Shown here: one piece after another, positions 23,503 through 32,995 of the stretch
Layout of the letters: each line of letters starts with the position of its first letter
Numbering within the stretch: the stretch's first letter is position 1
DNA from: an uncultured Aquimarina sp.
Lineage (GTDB): Bacteria > Bacteroidota > Bacteroidia > Flavobacteriales > Flavobacteriaceae
Assembly (NCBI GenBank): GCA_947493495.1
Contig: CANLRN010000030.1
Span: 1-45,426 of the forward strand
Length of the DNA: 45,426 nucleotides
Direction: 5' to 3'
The notes under the pieces: model-generated
The model's database searches: none
What the model saw: only the letters and a program-made list of their open reading frames with translations
What the model was told of the DNA's origin: nothing
Program-made: the position numbers and the translations under genes

Positions 23503-26490
23503 ATGAAAAAAATAATAGCTCTTTTTGTATTATGTATAGTATACAATACATATGCGCAAGAATACTTTCCAAAAAATGATGGCGTAAAAACAACAGATGT
23601 AAATTATATAGTATTTAAAAATGCTACTATTCACACTTCGCCAAACACAGAAATCAAAAACGGAACAATGATTATCCAAAAAGGTAAAATTGTACAAGTA
23701 GGAACTTCTGTCTCCACTCCAGCAAATAGTATAGTAATAGACTTAAAAGACAAACACGTATACCCTTCTTTTATAGATGTCTATACTAATTTTGGGATAG
23801 AAAAACCTAAAACAAAAAACACAAGCCCTTTTGGTGGGAATCCGCAATATGATGCCTCTAGAGAGGGGTATTACTGGAATGACCATATCCGACCTGAGAC
23901 CAATTCTCTTACAGTATTTAAATATGATAAAAAGAAAGCCGATGAGTTTATCAAAGAAGGGTTTGGTGTTGTTAATACTCATATGCCTGATGGTATAGCA
24001 AGAGGAACAGGGCTTTTGGTGGCATTAAATAATGAAGGCACTCAAGGAGATCGTTTGATTAGCAAACAATCTTCACAGTTTTTTTCTTTTTCTAAAAGCG
24101 CAAAAAGTAATCAGTCCTACCCTACATCATTAATGGGATCTATGGCATTACTACGCCAAATGTATTATGATGCTAACTGGTATGAGAAGGGAAATGCTAC
24201 GAATACAGATCTATCACTCGAAGCATTAAATGAACATAAAAAATTACCGCAAATTTTTGAAGCTGGAAGTAGAATTAATGGGTTTAGAGCAGATAAAGTA
24301 GGAGACGAATTTAATATACAATACACTATCGTAGGTGGTGGAGATGAATATGTCCGTATAGACAAAGTAAAAGCTACTAATGCTCGTTATATACTCCCTA
24401 TTAATTTTCCTGATGCCTATGATATGTCTGACCCATATATGTCCAATCTAGTTAGTCTTGGAGATATGCGTCATTGGAATCAAGCCCCATCTAATCCATC
24501 TATTTTATCAAAAAATGGAGTTCCATTTTCATTAACAACCCATAAACTTAAAAAAGTAACCGATTTTACTTCCAAAATCCAAAAAGCTATTACTTACGGA
24601 CTAAGTACAGAAAAGGCATTGGCATCCTTAACCACTATCCCCGCAAAAATTCTTGGAAAGGAAAATGTACTAGGTATATTACAAAAAGGAGCATACGCTA
24701 ATTTTCTGATAACTAGTGATACATTATTTAAAAAAGAGAATATTATATATGAAAATTGGATACAAGGGCGTAAGAATATCGTTAATGACATGAGTAGTAT
24801 TAATCTCAATGGATCTTATGAACTCACTATTGCAGATAATACATATGAGCTAACCATATCTGGTAAACCTTCTGCACCAAAAACTAAAATAAAACTAGGA
24901 GAAACAAAAATAGGAAGTACCATAACTTACAAAAACAATTGGATTAACCTTACACTTACTGATCCAGATACCACAAAGACACAATATACAAGGCTTAGTA
25001 CTATTATTAGTAAAAACACAAAGTTTTGGAGTGGAAAAGCCATATTACCTAATGGTCAAGAAACTACTTTTATAGTAAAACAAAAACCCAAAGAAACTAG
25101 TAGTGAGAAAAAAGAAAAAACCTCAAAAATAGCTCACGAAAAACCAAGAGTAATCCCAGTTACATATCCTAATATAGCATATGGCGCTACCAAATTGCCT
25201 AAATCAGAAAATATACTATTCAAAAATGCAACAGTATGGACCAATGAATCTGAAGGAATTCTTAAAGAAACTGATGTATTAATTACTAATGGAAAAATTG
25301 CTGGCATTGGAAAAAACCTTGTCCCAGGAAATGCTAAGATTATTGACGCCACAGGAAAGCACATCACTGCGGGCATTATAGATGAACATTCTCACATTGC
25401 TGCTGCTGCGATCAATGAAGCTGGACATAATTCCTCTGCAGAAGTAACTATCGAAGACGTAATTTCGCCAGATGATATAAATATCTATCGCAATCTGGCA
25501 GGAGGAGTAACATCTATCCAGATATTACACGGATCAGCAAATCCTATCGGGGGTAGATCTGCTATACTAAAGTTAAAATGGGGAGAAAGCGCAGAAAATC
25601 TAATCTATAAAAATGCTCCTAAATTTATAAAATTTGCTCTTGGAGAAAATGTAAAACAAAGTAATTGGGGAGATAATCAACGGATACGTTTTCCACAAAC
25701 TCGAATGGGAGTTGAACAATTGTACATCGATTACTTTACACGAGCCAGAGCATACGAAGCTTCTAAGAAAAAAGGAACCTATCGCAAAGATACTGAGATG
25801 GAAACCCTTATCGAAATTCTAAACGGAGAACGCCATATTAGTTGCCACTCATATATACAGAGCGAAATTAATATGTTGATCAAAGTAGCAGAAAAATTTA
25901 AGTTTACGATAAATACATTTACCCATATCCTCGAAGGGTACAAAGTAGCTGATAAGATGGCTAAACACGGAGTTGGAGGATCTACTTTTTCTGATTGGTG
26001 GGCTTATAAATATGAGGTAAACGATGCAATTCCATACAATGCAGCTATCATGCATAATCAAGGTGTTACAGTAGCTATTAATAGTGATGATGGTGAGATG
26101 TCTCGTAGGTTAAACCAAGAAGCCGCTAAATCCGTTAAATATGGAGGTGTAAGTGAAGAAGATGCTTGGAAATTCGTAACACTAAATCCTGCAAAACTAC
26201 TCCGTATTGATGATCGTGTAGGTAGTCTTAAAATAGGAAAAGATGCAGATATTGTAGTATGGACGCAACACCCGCTCTCCATTTATACCAAAGCAGAAAA
26301 AACAATTATCGATGGGGCTATTTATTTTGATTTAGAAAAAGATAAAGTCGCTAGGAAGCAAATAGCTCAACAAAAAAATGAGCTTACTGCTATGATGATT
26401 AAAGAAAAAAATAGCGGACTTAAAACGCAAACTCCTAAGAAAAAAGAAAAACAACATTTTCATTGTAATACCCTAGAGAGTATTTATTAA
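23503..26490 (+). CDS. exported two-domain amidohydrolase, first domain degenerate
   Basis: A 995-residue protein with signal peptide (cleavage after T-Y-A-Q, residue 19). Two amidohydrolase-superfamily units in tandem: residues about 30-435 and 565-975. The second carries the metal motif H629-S-H631 (I-D-E-H-S-H), T-H-I-L-E-G and D862 (I-N-S-D-D-G-E-M-S-R) and ends with the family's G-K-D-A-D-I-V-V-W. In the first, the equivalent strand reads F-I-D-V-Y-T-N, so the H-x-H is absent, though the closing K-G-A-Y-A-N-F-L-I segment remains. The family includes imidazolonepropionase- and prolidase-like enzymes; the substrate is unknown. It is 31 bp upstream of a second amidohydrolase gene, probably the same operon. 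Confidence 0.88.
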   Translation: MKKIIALFVLCIVYNTYAQEYFPKNDGVKTTDVNYIVFKNATIHTSPNTEIKNGTMIIQKGKIVQVGTSVSTPANSIVIDLKDKHVYPSFIDVYTNFGIEKPKTKNTSPFGGNPQYDASREGYYWNDHIRPETNSLTVFKYDKKKADEFIKEGFGVVNTHMPDGIARGTGLLVALNNEGTQGDRLISKQSSQFFSFSKSAKSNQSYPTSLMGSMALLRQMYYDANWYEKGNATNTDLSLEALNEHKKLPQIFEAGSRINGFRADKVGDEFNIQYTIVGGGDEYVRIDKVKATNARYILPINFPDAYDMSDPYMSNLVSLGDMRHWNQAPSNPSILSKNGVPFSLTTHKLKKVTDFTSKIQKAITYGLSTEKALASLTTIPAKILGKENVLGILQKGAYANFLITSDTLFKKENIIYENWIQGRKNIVNDMSSINLNGSYELTIADNTYELTISGKPSAPKTKIKLGETKIGSTITYKNNWINLTLTDPDTTKTQYTRLSTIISKNTKFWSGKAILPNGQETTFIVKQKPKETSSEKKEKTSKIAHEKPRVIPVTYPNIAYGATKLPKSENILFKNATVWTNESEGILKETDVLITNGKIAGIGKNLVPGNAKIIDATGKHITAGIIDEHSHIAAAAINEAGHNSSAEVTIEDVISPDDINIYRNLAGGVTSIQILHGSANPIGGRSAILKLKWGESAENLIYKNAPKFIKFALGENVKQSNWGDNQRIRFPQTRMGVEQLYIDYFTRARAYEASKKKGTYRKDTEMETLIEILNGERHISCHSYIQSEINMLIKVAEKFKFTINTFTHILEGYKVADKMAKHGVGGSTFSDWWAYKYEVNDAIPYNAAIMHNQGVTVAINSDDGEMSRRLNQEAAKSVKYGGVSEEDAWKFVTLNPAKLLRIDDRVGSLKIGKDADIVVWTQHPLSIYTKAEKTIIDGAIYFDLEKDKVARKQIAQQKNELTAMMIKEKNSGLKTQTPKKKEKQHFHCNTLESIY

Positions 26491-26521
26491 TGAACTCTGA
26501 TAAGTTAAAAATCATAATCTT

Positions 26522-27820
26522 ATGAAAAAAATCAATTCTACTATATCTCTTTTTGTTTTACTATTATTTTTTGGAAATATAGTAGCACAACAAACACCCG
26601 CCAAAGCTCAATCAGAAACAATCTCAATTATAGGAGCTACAGCACATATTGGTAATGGTACTGTGATAGAAGATAGTATTCTTATATTCGAAAATGGAAA
26701 AATCACAACTATCGGTCCTAAAACAACAGCTACAGCAATAGGAAAAACTATAGATGCCTCTGGAAAGCATATTTATCCTGGTTTTATTGCTCCTAATTCT
26801 ACCTTAGGATTAGTAGAAATTGCTGCTGTTCGCGCTACTAATGATGATAATGAGGTAGGAAATTATAATCCACACATACGGAGTATTATTGCTTATAATG
26901 CAGAAAGTAAGATTGTAGAAAGTATGCGCCCTAATGGGGTACTCATTGCACAAATAACTCCTAGAGGTGGTACAATTTCTGGCACCTCATCTATTGTACA
27001 ATTAGATGCTTGGAACTGGGAAGATGCTGTCCTAAAAATAGACGATGGAATTCATGTCAATTGGCCTAGCCCTTTTACACAAGGTCGCTGGTGGTTAGGA
27101 GAAGAACCCGGTTATAAAGCTAATAAAAAATATGATACGCAAGTAACTCAATTAAAAGACTATTTTGCGCAAGCCAAAGCTTCTTTGCAATCAAAATTAG
27201 ATACCAAAAACTTACCTCATATAGCAATGAGCGGTATTTTTAAAGGTACTAAAACTCTATTTGTACACGCAGATAGTGAAAAATCAATACTAGATGTTAT
27301 TTCTTTTTCTAAAAGTCAAAATATAAATAAAATTGTACTTGTTGGTGCCTATGAAGCCTATAAGATAGGTGAGCAACTTAAACAAAATAATATTGCTGTA
27401 CTAACAAGTAGAACACACTCACTACCTAGTTATGAAGATGATGACTATGATCTGCCTTATAAAAATGCTAAACTCTTATTGGATGCAGGTGTATTAGTTG
27501 CTATACAAAATAGCGGTCAGATGGAGCGTGCAAATGCACGCAACTTACCTTTTCAGGCTGGTACGGTTGCAGCACATGGCATAGATAAAGAAAAAGCTTT
27601 ACAATTAATTACGAGTAATAGTGCCAAAATTTTGGGTATTGATGCAGTAGTTGGTACATTAGAAAAGGGTAAAGATGCTACCTTATTTATCAGTAATGGC
27701 GATGCTTTAGATATGCGCACCAATCAATTAGAAAAAGTATTTATCCAAGGGAGAACCATTAGTTTAGAAACACATCAAACTAAACTCTGGAAACGCTATA
27801 GCACTAAATATTCTAAATAA
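26522..27820 (+). CDS. exported amidohydrolase-like protein without H-x-H
   Basis: A 432-residue protein with a signal peptide (cleavage near N-I-V-A-Q, about 23) and amidohydrolase-type ends: E-N-G-K-I-T-T-I-G-P near the start, G-K-H-I-Y-P-G-F-I-A-P-N-S-T, and V-G-T-L-E-K-G-K-D-A-T-L-F-I near the end. At the place of the metal-binding H-x-H it has P-N-S, so the usual metal site is missing. It probably pairs with the upstream 995-residue protein as a non-catalytic partner or acts through another site; both are inference. The hairpin at 27844 follows. Confidence 0.85.
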   Translation: MKKINSTISLFVLLLFFGNIVAQQTPAKAQSETISIIGATAHIGNGTVIEDSILIFENGKITTIGPKTTATAIGKTIDASGKHIYPGFIAPNSTLGLVEIAAVRATNDDNEVGNYNPHIRSIIAYNAESKIVESMRPNGVLIAQITPRGGTISGTSSIVQLDAWNWEDAVLKIDDGIHVNWPSPFTQGRWWLGEEPGYKANKKYDTQVTQLKDYFAQAKASLQSKLDTKNLPHIAMSGIFKGTKTLFVHADSEKSILDVISFSKSQNINKIVLVGAYEAYKIGEQLKQNNIAVLTSRTHSLPSYEDDDYDLPYKNAKLLLDAGVLVAIQNSGQMERANARNLPFQAGTVAAHGIDKEKALQLITSNSAKILGIDAVVGTLEKGKDATLFISNGDALDMRTNQLEKVFIQGRTISLETHQTKLWKRYSTKYSK

Positions 27821-27843
27821 TAAACTTTTTTAATACCAAACGA

Positions 27844-27880
27844 AATAAGGTTGCTATAATTAATTTACAGCAACCTTATT
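27844..27880. terminator. hairpin between convergent genes
   Basis: A 12-bp perfect stem AATAAGGTTGCT / AGCAACCTTATT with a 13-base loop, 23 bp after the amidohydrolase stop and before the convergent lipoprotein gene. There is no long T run on either side, so terminator strength is uncertain. Confidence 0.5.
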
Positions 27881-27904
27881 CCTAAATCAATAATAATTTC
27901 CTTC

Positions 27905-28702
27905 CTATTGTGCGACTGGTTTACTGTACAGGGCTGCGTCTTTTTTCTCTTCACTGACACTGGCATTCACAAAATTTCTCTCGCTTTTTACATCACCTAC
28001 TTTTCCATCTTTATATTCCATCCATTTTAATGTTTTAGGCAATACCAATCCATTAACAGTCTCCCAAGCTGCATATTCGATCAAACTTATTTTTTCACTT
28101 ATTTCTTTGCTAAAAAATGTAACTGTATATCCTAAATACTTCATTTTAAATGATGTAGCATCATAATATATGAAATAATTATCTTTAGAAGAGTCTCCTA
28201 CTCCATCTGCGTATGTTATTTTATACCCTGGGTATGTCACATCTCCTACAGTTAAATCTTCTGTCTTGGTATACGAAATGCCATCATCTCCTAATACAAA
28301 TGGCATGGCATAGAAGTAAAACATTAGATTATGATAAAAACGAGGATTCCCTTTAAAAGAGGTAGAGTCTTCTTGCACTAACCAGGCTTCTTTACCATCA
28401 AATCCTAGAGCAAACTTATCAGTTTCTATTCGTGCATGCCTAGATTTTAGGTCAGTGGTATGTTTTTCATTTCCTTCCTCTTTCGCAATTTCAAAAATCA
28501 AAGTATTCATTTGATCAAAAGTTTTAATACCTCCATGAGCTTTGAAAATAGCTGTTATATCGGTAGGAAAATCTTTAGAACGATCAGGAATAGCTTGTCG
28601 CACTACTGACTCTTCTTCTATGACTACTTTTTCTGTTTTTACTTCCTGTTTGCAGGCTATACTAATAGCCATTAAAAATAATAATGTGATTAGTTTTTTC
28701 AT
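27905..28702 (-). CDS. DUF6503-like lipoprotein
   Basis: A 265-residue lipoprotein (lipobox I-A-C at C17). The mature part is beta-rich: A-H-G-G-I-K-T-F-D-Q-M-N-T-L near 53-66, then F-G-L/F-D-G-K-E-A-W-L-V type strands and Y-P-G-Y-K-I-T-Y, a layout like the outer-membrane lipoprotein-sorting (LolA/LolB-like) fold. I associate it with the Bacteroidota family DUF6503, whose function is unknown. It is a single gene with no clear partners. Confidence 0.75.
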   Translation of the reverse strand: MKKLITLLFLMAISIACKQEVKTEKVVIEEESVVRQAIPDRSKDFPTDITAIFKAHGGIKTFDQMNTLIFEIAKEEGNEKHTTDLKSRHARIETDKFALGFDGKEAWLVQEDSTSFKGNPRFYHNLMFYFYAMPFVLGDDGISYTKTEDLTVGDVTYPGYKITYADGVGDSSKDNYFIYYDATSFKMKYLGYTVTFFSKEISEKISLIEYAAWETVNGLVLPKTLKWMEYKDGKVGDVKSERNFVNASVSEEKKDAALYSKPVAQ

Positions 28703-28886
28703 TTTTAAAATGTGTTGATTTAAGTGACTTTTAGTCGTATATAATTAACATACTTACAGACAGGTAATTATTACTTATATAGTAATATCTAAACCTGTTT
28801 ATCTAAAAAAACAAAAATTCAGTAAACTACCTCGGAGCTAGTCTACCTAGTATCAATTAGACAGGCTTAGAGATATTAGACCTGAG

Positions 28887-28907
28887 ATCCCGCTGAAAAA
28901 GCGGGAT
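28887..28907. other. GC-rich hairpin of unknown role
   Basis: An 8-bp perfect stem ATCCCGCT / AGCGGGAT with loop GAAAA in the spacer between two minus-strand genes. It is not followed by a T run on either strand. It could be the transcript end of the downstream-read gene at 28974-30281. Confidence 0.35.
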
Positions 28908-28973
28908 TAGTTCAACTATCTGATTTAAAAACATTACTTCGCAACTTTTCAAATCAGAGTTTTACTAACAAAA

Positions 28974-30260
28974 TCAAGTTTTCTGCTTTTTCTTTTTAGC
29001 AGCTGGAAAAAGTACATTATTAAGTATTAATCTATATCCAGGAGAATTGGGATGTAATTCCAATTCTGTTTTAGGATCTCCTACCAAATGTTGATAATCT
29101 TCGGGGTCATGACCTCCGTAATAAGTAAAAAAGCCTTTTCCTTTGATACCGTGAATATATCTTGCTTCGCTATTGGTTCTATTTTCACCTAAGGTCAATA
29201 CATTAGATTTAATTTCATTAGGATTATAAGCAGTAGTTTGTCCCATAAAACCTTTAACCAATGCTGTATGGTTTTGACACAACATTGTGGGAACAGGGTC
29301 CCACTTTGCAGAAAAATCCATCAATGTAAAATAATCAGTTGTTTTAGGAATACGACGCTTTCGAGTCATATCAATGGATGAAAATTCATATACATTAGGG
29401 CTTCGCTCTAGTGTAAAGTCTTTGAAAGCAAATGTTCTGTTATAATCAATTTTAGACTGGTATCCCGGATCACTAGGATCTCCATCAAACATAGGTTCGC
29501 ATATATCTACACCTTCTGCAGCTAATGCAATCTCAAAACTATCTGTTGCGCTGCACATTGCAAACATAAAACCGCCACCTACTACATAATCTCTTATTTT
29601 TAGAGCAACAGCTAATTTTTCTTCAGATACTTTAGCGTATCCTAACTCATTAGCTAATTTTTCTGCGTTTGCTTTTTCTTTTATATACCAGGGGTCTGAT
29701 CTGTACCGATTATAAAACTTGCCGTACTGTCCAGTAAAATCTTCATGATGTAGATGTAACCAATCATATAAAATAAGATTATCCTCTAATACTTCTTTAT
29801 CGTATATTGTTTCGTAGGGAATTTCTGCAAATGTTAATACCATAGTTACTGCATCATCCCAAGGTTGATTACTTTTTGGAGAGTATACAGCTATCTTTGG
29901 TGCTTTTTCTAATACTACTGCTTCCATATTTTTAGAAGGGCTACTGATTTCTTCTAAAATCTCATTTGTTTTTCCATCACTTAAGACCTCATAAGTGACT
30001 CCTCTAATAGTACATTCTTTTTTGATATCTTCAGTATCGGGTAATAAAAAAGATCCTCCTCTATAATTAAGCAACCACTTTACCTTAAGATCTTTACTCA
30101 ATGTCCAATAGGTGATACCATATGCTTTTAAATGATTTTGTTGTGTCTCTGCATCCATAGGTATAAGCACATACGAGGCATAAGACGTATTAGATAATAA
30201 GAATAAACAAAAGATATAGAAGTATATTTTTTTTGTGTATTTACTACTAAAAGGGGACAT
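28974..30260 (-). CDS. exported protein labelled 'asparagine synthetase B' in flavobacteria
   Basis: About 428 residues from the start at 30260; an alternative start lies at 30281. Both overlap the end of dnaB, and no later Met precedes the signal-type segment (Y-F-Y-I-F-C-L-F-L-L-S-N-T-S-Y-A). The mature start Y-V-L-I-P-M-D-A-E-T-Q-Q-N-H-L-K-A-Y-G matches proteins I recall under that label, but I see neither an N-terminal Cys nucleophile nor an AsnB synthase P-loop. The segment G-G-G-F-M-F-A-M-C-S-A-T-D resembles the nucleophile turn of class I glutamine-amidotransferase-like folds. The label is therefore doubtful. Translational coupling to dnaB is possible. Confidence 0.7.
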   Translation of the reverse strand: MSPFSSKYTKKIYFYIFCLFLLSNTSYASYVLIPMDAETQQNHLKAYGITYWTLSKDLKVKWLLNYRGGSFLLPDTEDIKKECTIRGVTYEVLSDGKTNEILEEISSPSKNMEAVVLEKAPKIAVYSPKSNQPWDDAVTMVLTFAEIPYETIYDKEVLEDNLILYDWLHLHHEDFTGQYGKFYNRYRSDPWYIKEKANAEKLANELGYAKVSEEKLAVALKIRDYVVGGGFMFAMCSATDSFEIALAAEGVDICEPMFDGDPSDPGYQSKIDYNRTFAFKDFTLERSPNVYEFSSIDMTRKRRIPKTTDYFTLMDFSAKWDPVPTMLCQNHTALVKGFMGQTTAYNPNEIKSNVLTLGENRTNSEARYIHGIKGKGFFTYYGGHDPEDYQHLVGDPKTELELHPNSPGYRLILNNVLFPAAKKKKQKT

Positions 30261-31797
30261 CGTCATCATCATTGAGGTCATTTATATTATTACCAAAAGC
30301 TTCATCAGCACTAGGAAGATGATCTTTATTAAAAGAATTTTCTTTTTCTTCTGTACCATCATTCATCTTAGAATGAAACTCAAATGGAGTACTAAAGTCA
30401 TCTAAGTTATCAAATTTACCTAAGTGACCAATGAATTTTAACCTAATATTTTCTAAACCTCCATTACGATGTTTAGCAACAATAAACTCTCCTTGCCCCT
30501 GAGTTGGAGATCTCTCTTCGTCATCCCACTCATCTATTTTATAATATTCTGGTCTAAAAATAAATGCCACAATATCTGCATCTTGTTCAATTGCTCCCGA
30601 TTCCCTAAGGTCACTAAGTAGAGGTCTTTTGCTTCCTCCACGAGTTTCTACTGCACGTGATAACTGAGATAGTGCTATTACAGGAATATTCAATTCTTTG
30701 GCTAATGCCTTAAGGTTACGAGATATCGTAGAGATTTCTTGTTCACGATTCCCATTTTTCCCACTTCCACCAGCTGTCATTAACTGTAGGTAATCAATAA
30801 CAATCATTTTAATCCCATGTTGAGAAGAAAGACGTCTGGCTTTGGCTCTTAAGTCGAAAATTGATAGTGATGGAGTATCATCTATAAATAATGGGGCTTT
30901 CTCTAGATCTTTTACTTTTACATTTAGCTGTTCCCATTCGTGTTCTTCTAGTTTTCCTGTCCTCAATTTTTCTGAAGAAAGTCCAGTTTCTGAAGATATC
31001 AAACGCGTTATCAATTGTACTGATGACATCTCTAATGAGAAAAATGCGACTGGAATATTTTGACCTACTGCCATATTACGCGCCATGGACAATGTTAATG
31101 CCGTTTTCCCCATACCTGGACGAGCAGCAACGATAATCAAATCACTAGGTTGCCAACCAGAGGTTAATTTATCTAATTTATCAAATCCAGAAGGGACTCC
31201 ACTCATTCCTTCTTTATTAGATATTTCTTGTATTTTCTTTTTTGCTTGTATAACTAAACTCTGAGCAGTTTCAGTAGAACGCTTAATATTACCCTGTGTA
31301 ACTTCATACAATCTTGATTCTGCCATGTCAAGCAGATCAAAAACATCTGTAGTTTCATCATAAGATTCTTCTATGATTTCATTGGATATTTTTATCAAGC
31401 TTCGTTGTATATATTTCTGCAAAATTATACGTGCATGAAACTCGATATGTGCCGAAGATGCTACCTTTTGTGTCAACTGAATTAAGTAGAATTCCCCACC
31501 TGCTAATTCTAGTTTTGCATCTTTCTTTAATTGACTAGAAACCGTTAATAAGTCTATTGGTTCAGAATTTTCGAAGAGTTTATAGATCGCTTCAAAAATA
31601 TGTTTGTGAGCTTCTTTATAAAAGACATCAGGATTGAGAATATCTATTATCTCATCGACTCCTTTTTTGTCAATCATCATTGCTCCAATTACAACTTCCT
31701 CTAAATCAGTTGCTTGAGGAGGTATTTTTCCTTTTTCAAGCGAAATTACGTTCCCCTTTCCGTAATTAACCTGTTTAGCCTGTTGTACTTTTTCCAT
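30247..31797 (-). CDS. dnaB: replicative DNA helicase DnaB
   Basis: A 516-residue hexameric replicative helicase. The N-terminal DnaG-interacting domain begins P-P-Q-A-T-D-L-E-E-V-V-I-G-A-M. The RecA-like domain carries Walker A A-R-P-G-M-G-K-T at 225-232, the Walker B-type V-I-D-Y-L-Q-L-M, and the L-S-Q-L-S-R-A-V-E and D-L-R-E-S-G-A-I-E-Q-D-A-D motifs. It ends with an acidic tail (D-D-D-D-V-P-F). The start at 31797 (M-E-K-V-Q-Q) was chosen because the frame upstream to 31851 reads hydrophobic residues foreign to the family. No intein is present. Confidence 0.97.
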   Translation of the reverse strand: MEKVQQAKQVNYGKGNVISLEKGKIPPQATDLEEVVIGAMMIDKKGVDEIIDILNPDVFYKEAHKHIFEAIYKLFENSEPIDLLTVSSQLKKDAKLELAGGEFYLIQLTQKVASSAHIEFHARIILQKYIQRSLIKISNEIIEESYDETTDVFDLLDMAESRLYEVTQGNIKRSTETAQSLVIQAKKKIQEISNKEGMSGVPSGFDKLDKLTSGWQPSDLIIVAARPGMGKTALTLSMARNMAVGQNIPVAFFSLEMSSVQLITRLISSETGLSSEKLRTGKLEEHEWEQLNVKVKDLEKAPLFIDDTPSLSIFDLRAKARRLSSQHGIKMIVIDYLQLMTAGGSGKNGNREQEISTISRNLKALAKELNIPVIALSQLSRAVETRGGSKRPLLSDLRESGAIEQDADIVAFIFRPEYYKIDEWDDEERSPTQGQGEFIVAKHRNGGLENIRLKFIGHLGKFDNLDDFSTPFEFHSKMNDGTEEKENSFNKDHLPSADEAFGNNINDLNDDDDVPF

Positions 31798-31910
31798 AAC
31801 CACGAATGTAAAAAAATTGTAAAGATATGAGCTTCCTGTAAAGATAATCAATGTTCACTAGTCTTTAACAAAAGACCTGTTAATAACTAATTATTATTGT
31901 TAATAAGCAT

Positions 31911-31942
31911 AAAAAAATCCGAAGTCAAAAACTTCAGATTTT
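31911..31942 (-). terminator. accA terminator
   Basis: On the minus strand a 10-bp stem with one G-U pair (AATCTGAAGT / ACTTCGGATT) is followed by TTTTTTT. It lies 24 bp after the accA stop. Confidence 0.8.
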
Positions 31943-31965
31943 GTTAACAAGTGATTTTTTAGGGG

Positions 31966-32919
31966 CTATCCTTTATAGACTCCCATATCTGCATATTTAT
32001 CCATGCGTTTTTCGACTAATTCTTCTGGTGATAAGTTTTTTAACTCCTCATAAGATGTTAAAATTTTATCTCGTACTGTTTTAAAAGTTTGTTCGCGATC
32101 ACTATGCGCTCCTCCTAGAGGTTCTTTGATAATCTCATCGATCAGCTTTTGTTTTTTCATATCCTTGGCTGTAAGCTTTAGTGCATCTGCTGCTTGTTCT
32201 TTATATTCCCAACTTCTCCAAAGTATAGAAGAACATGATTCTGGAGAAATTACAGAGTACCACGTATTTTCTAACATCATTACCTTATCACCTACTCCAA
32301 TACCAAGTGCTCCGCCACTAGCTCCTTCTCCTATAATAACTACTGTAATTGGCACTTTGAGACGTGTCATTTCTAATATATTCCTAGCTATGGCTTCTCC
32401 TTGTCCTCTTTCTTCTGCTTCTAAACCTGGATATGCGCCAGGGGTATCAACAAAGCAAACCACTGGAATATCGAATTTTTCTGCACTTTTCATTAATCGC
32501 AGTGCTTTTCTGTACCCCTCTGGATTGGCCATCCCAAAATTACGATATTGTCTTGTTTTGGTATTATATCCTTTTTGCTGGCCAACAAACATAAAACTCT
32601 GATTACCGATCTTCCCGAGGCCACCAATCATAGCTCTATCATCTTTTACATTACGATCTCCGTGTAATTCTAAGAAAGATTCACCACAGATAGCATTGAT
32701 ATAATCTAAAGTATAGGGTCTAGACGGATGCCTAGATAACTGCACCTTCTGCCAAGCTGTAAGGTTACTATATATCTCCTTTTTAGTTTCTTTGAGCTTT
32801 TTTTCGATCTGTTTGCACGTATCTGTGACATCTACCTCACTCTCTTCTCCAATTGCGCAGGCTTTGTTAAATTGCTCTTCGAGTTCTTTGATGGGGAGTT
32901 CAAATTCTAAATATTCCAT
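31966..32919 (-). CDS. accA: acetyl-CoA carboxylase carboxyltransferase subunit alpha
   Basis: A 317-residue AccA, full length. It transfers carboxyl from carboxybiotin to acetyl-CoA with AccD in fatty acid synthesis. Family segments seen: [45 protein letters not shown] and [24 protein letters not shown] -7 element lies 48 bp upstream, so it probably has its own promoter although the eamA gene ends only 76 bp before it. A terminator follows. Confidence 0.97.
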   Translation of the reverse strand: MEYLEFELPIKELEEQFNKACAIGEESEVDVTDTCKQIEKKLKETKKEIYSNLTAWQKVQLSRHPSRPYTLDYINAICGESFLELHGDRNVKDDRAMIGGLGKIGNQSFMFVGQQKGYNTKTRQYRNFGMANPEGYRKALRLMKSAEKFDIPVVCFVDTPGAYPGLEAEERGQGEAIARNILEMTRLKVPITVVIIGEGASGGALGIGVGDKVMMLENTWYSVISPESCSSILWRSWEYKEQAADALKLTAKDMKKQKLIDEIIKEPLGGAHSDREQTFKTVRDKILTSYEELKNLSPEELVEKRMDKYADMGVYKG

Positions 32920-32966
32920 AGATTAAGAATATATTTAATTATTTTTACTAGGGTTAGGTTAGCAGA

Positions 32967-32974
32967 CAAATATA
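32967..32974 (-). promoter_or_regulatory. accA -7 element
   Basis: TATATTTG on the minus strand, 48 bp upstream of the accA start. No TTG is found at the expected -33 spacing, so the call rests on the -7 alone. Confidence 0.45.
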
Positions 32975-32995
32975 AAAACTTTACTTGGTAAAGCA

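Noticed and set aside
32126..32602. 158-residue plus-strand frame inside accA
   Set aside because: Antisense shadow of a full-length, well conserved accA gene.
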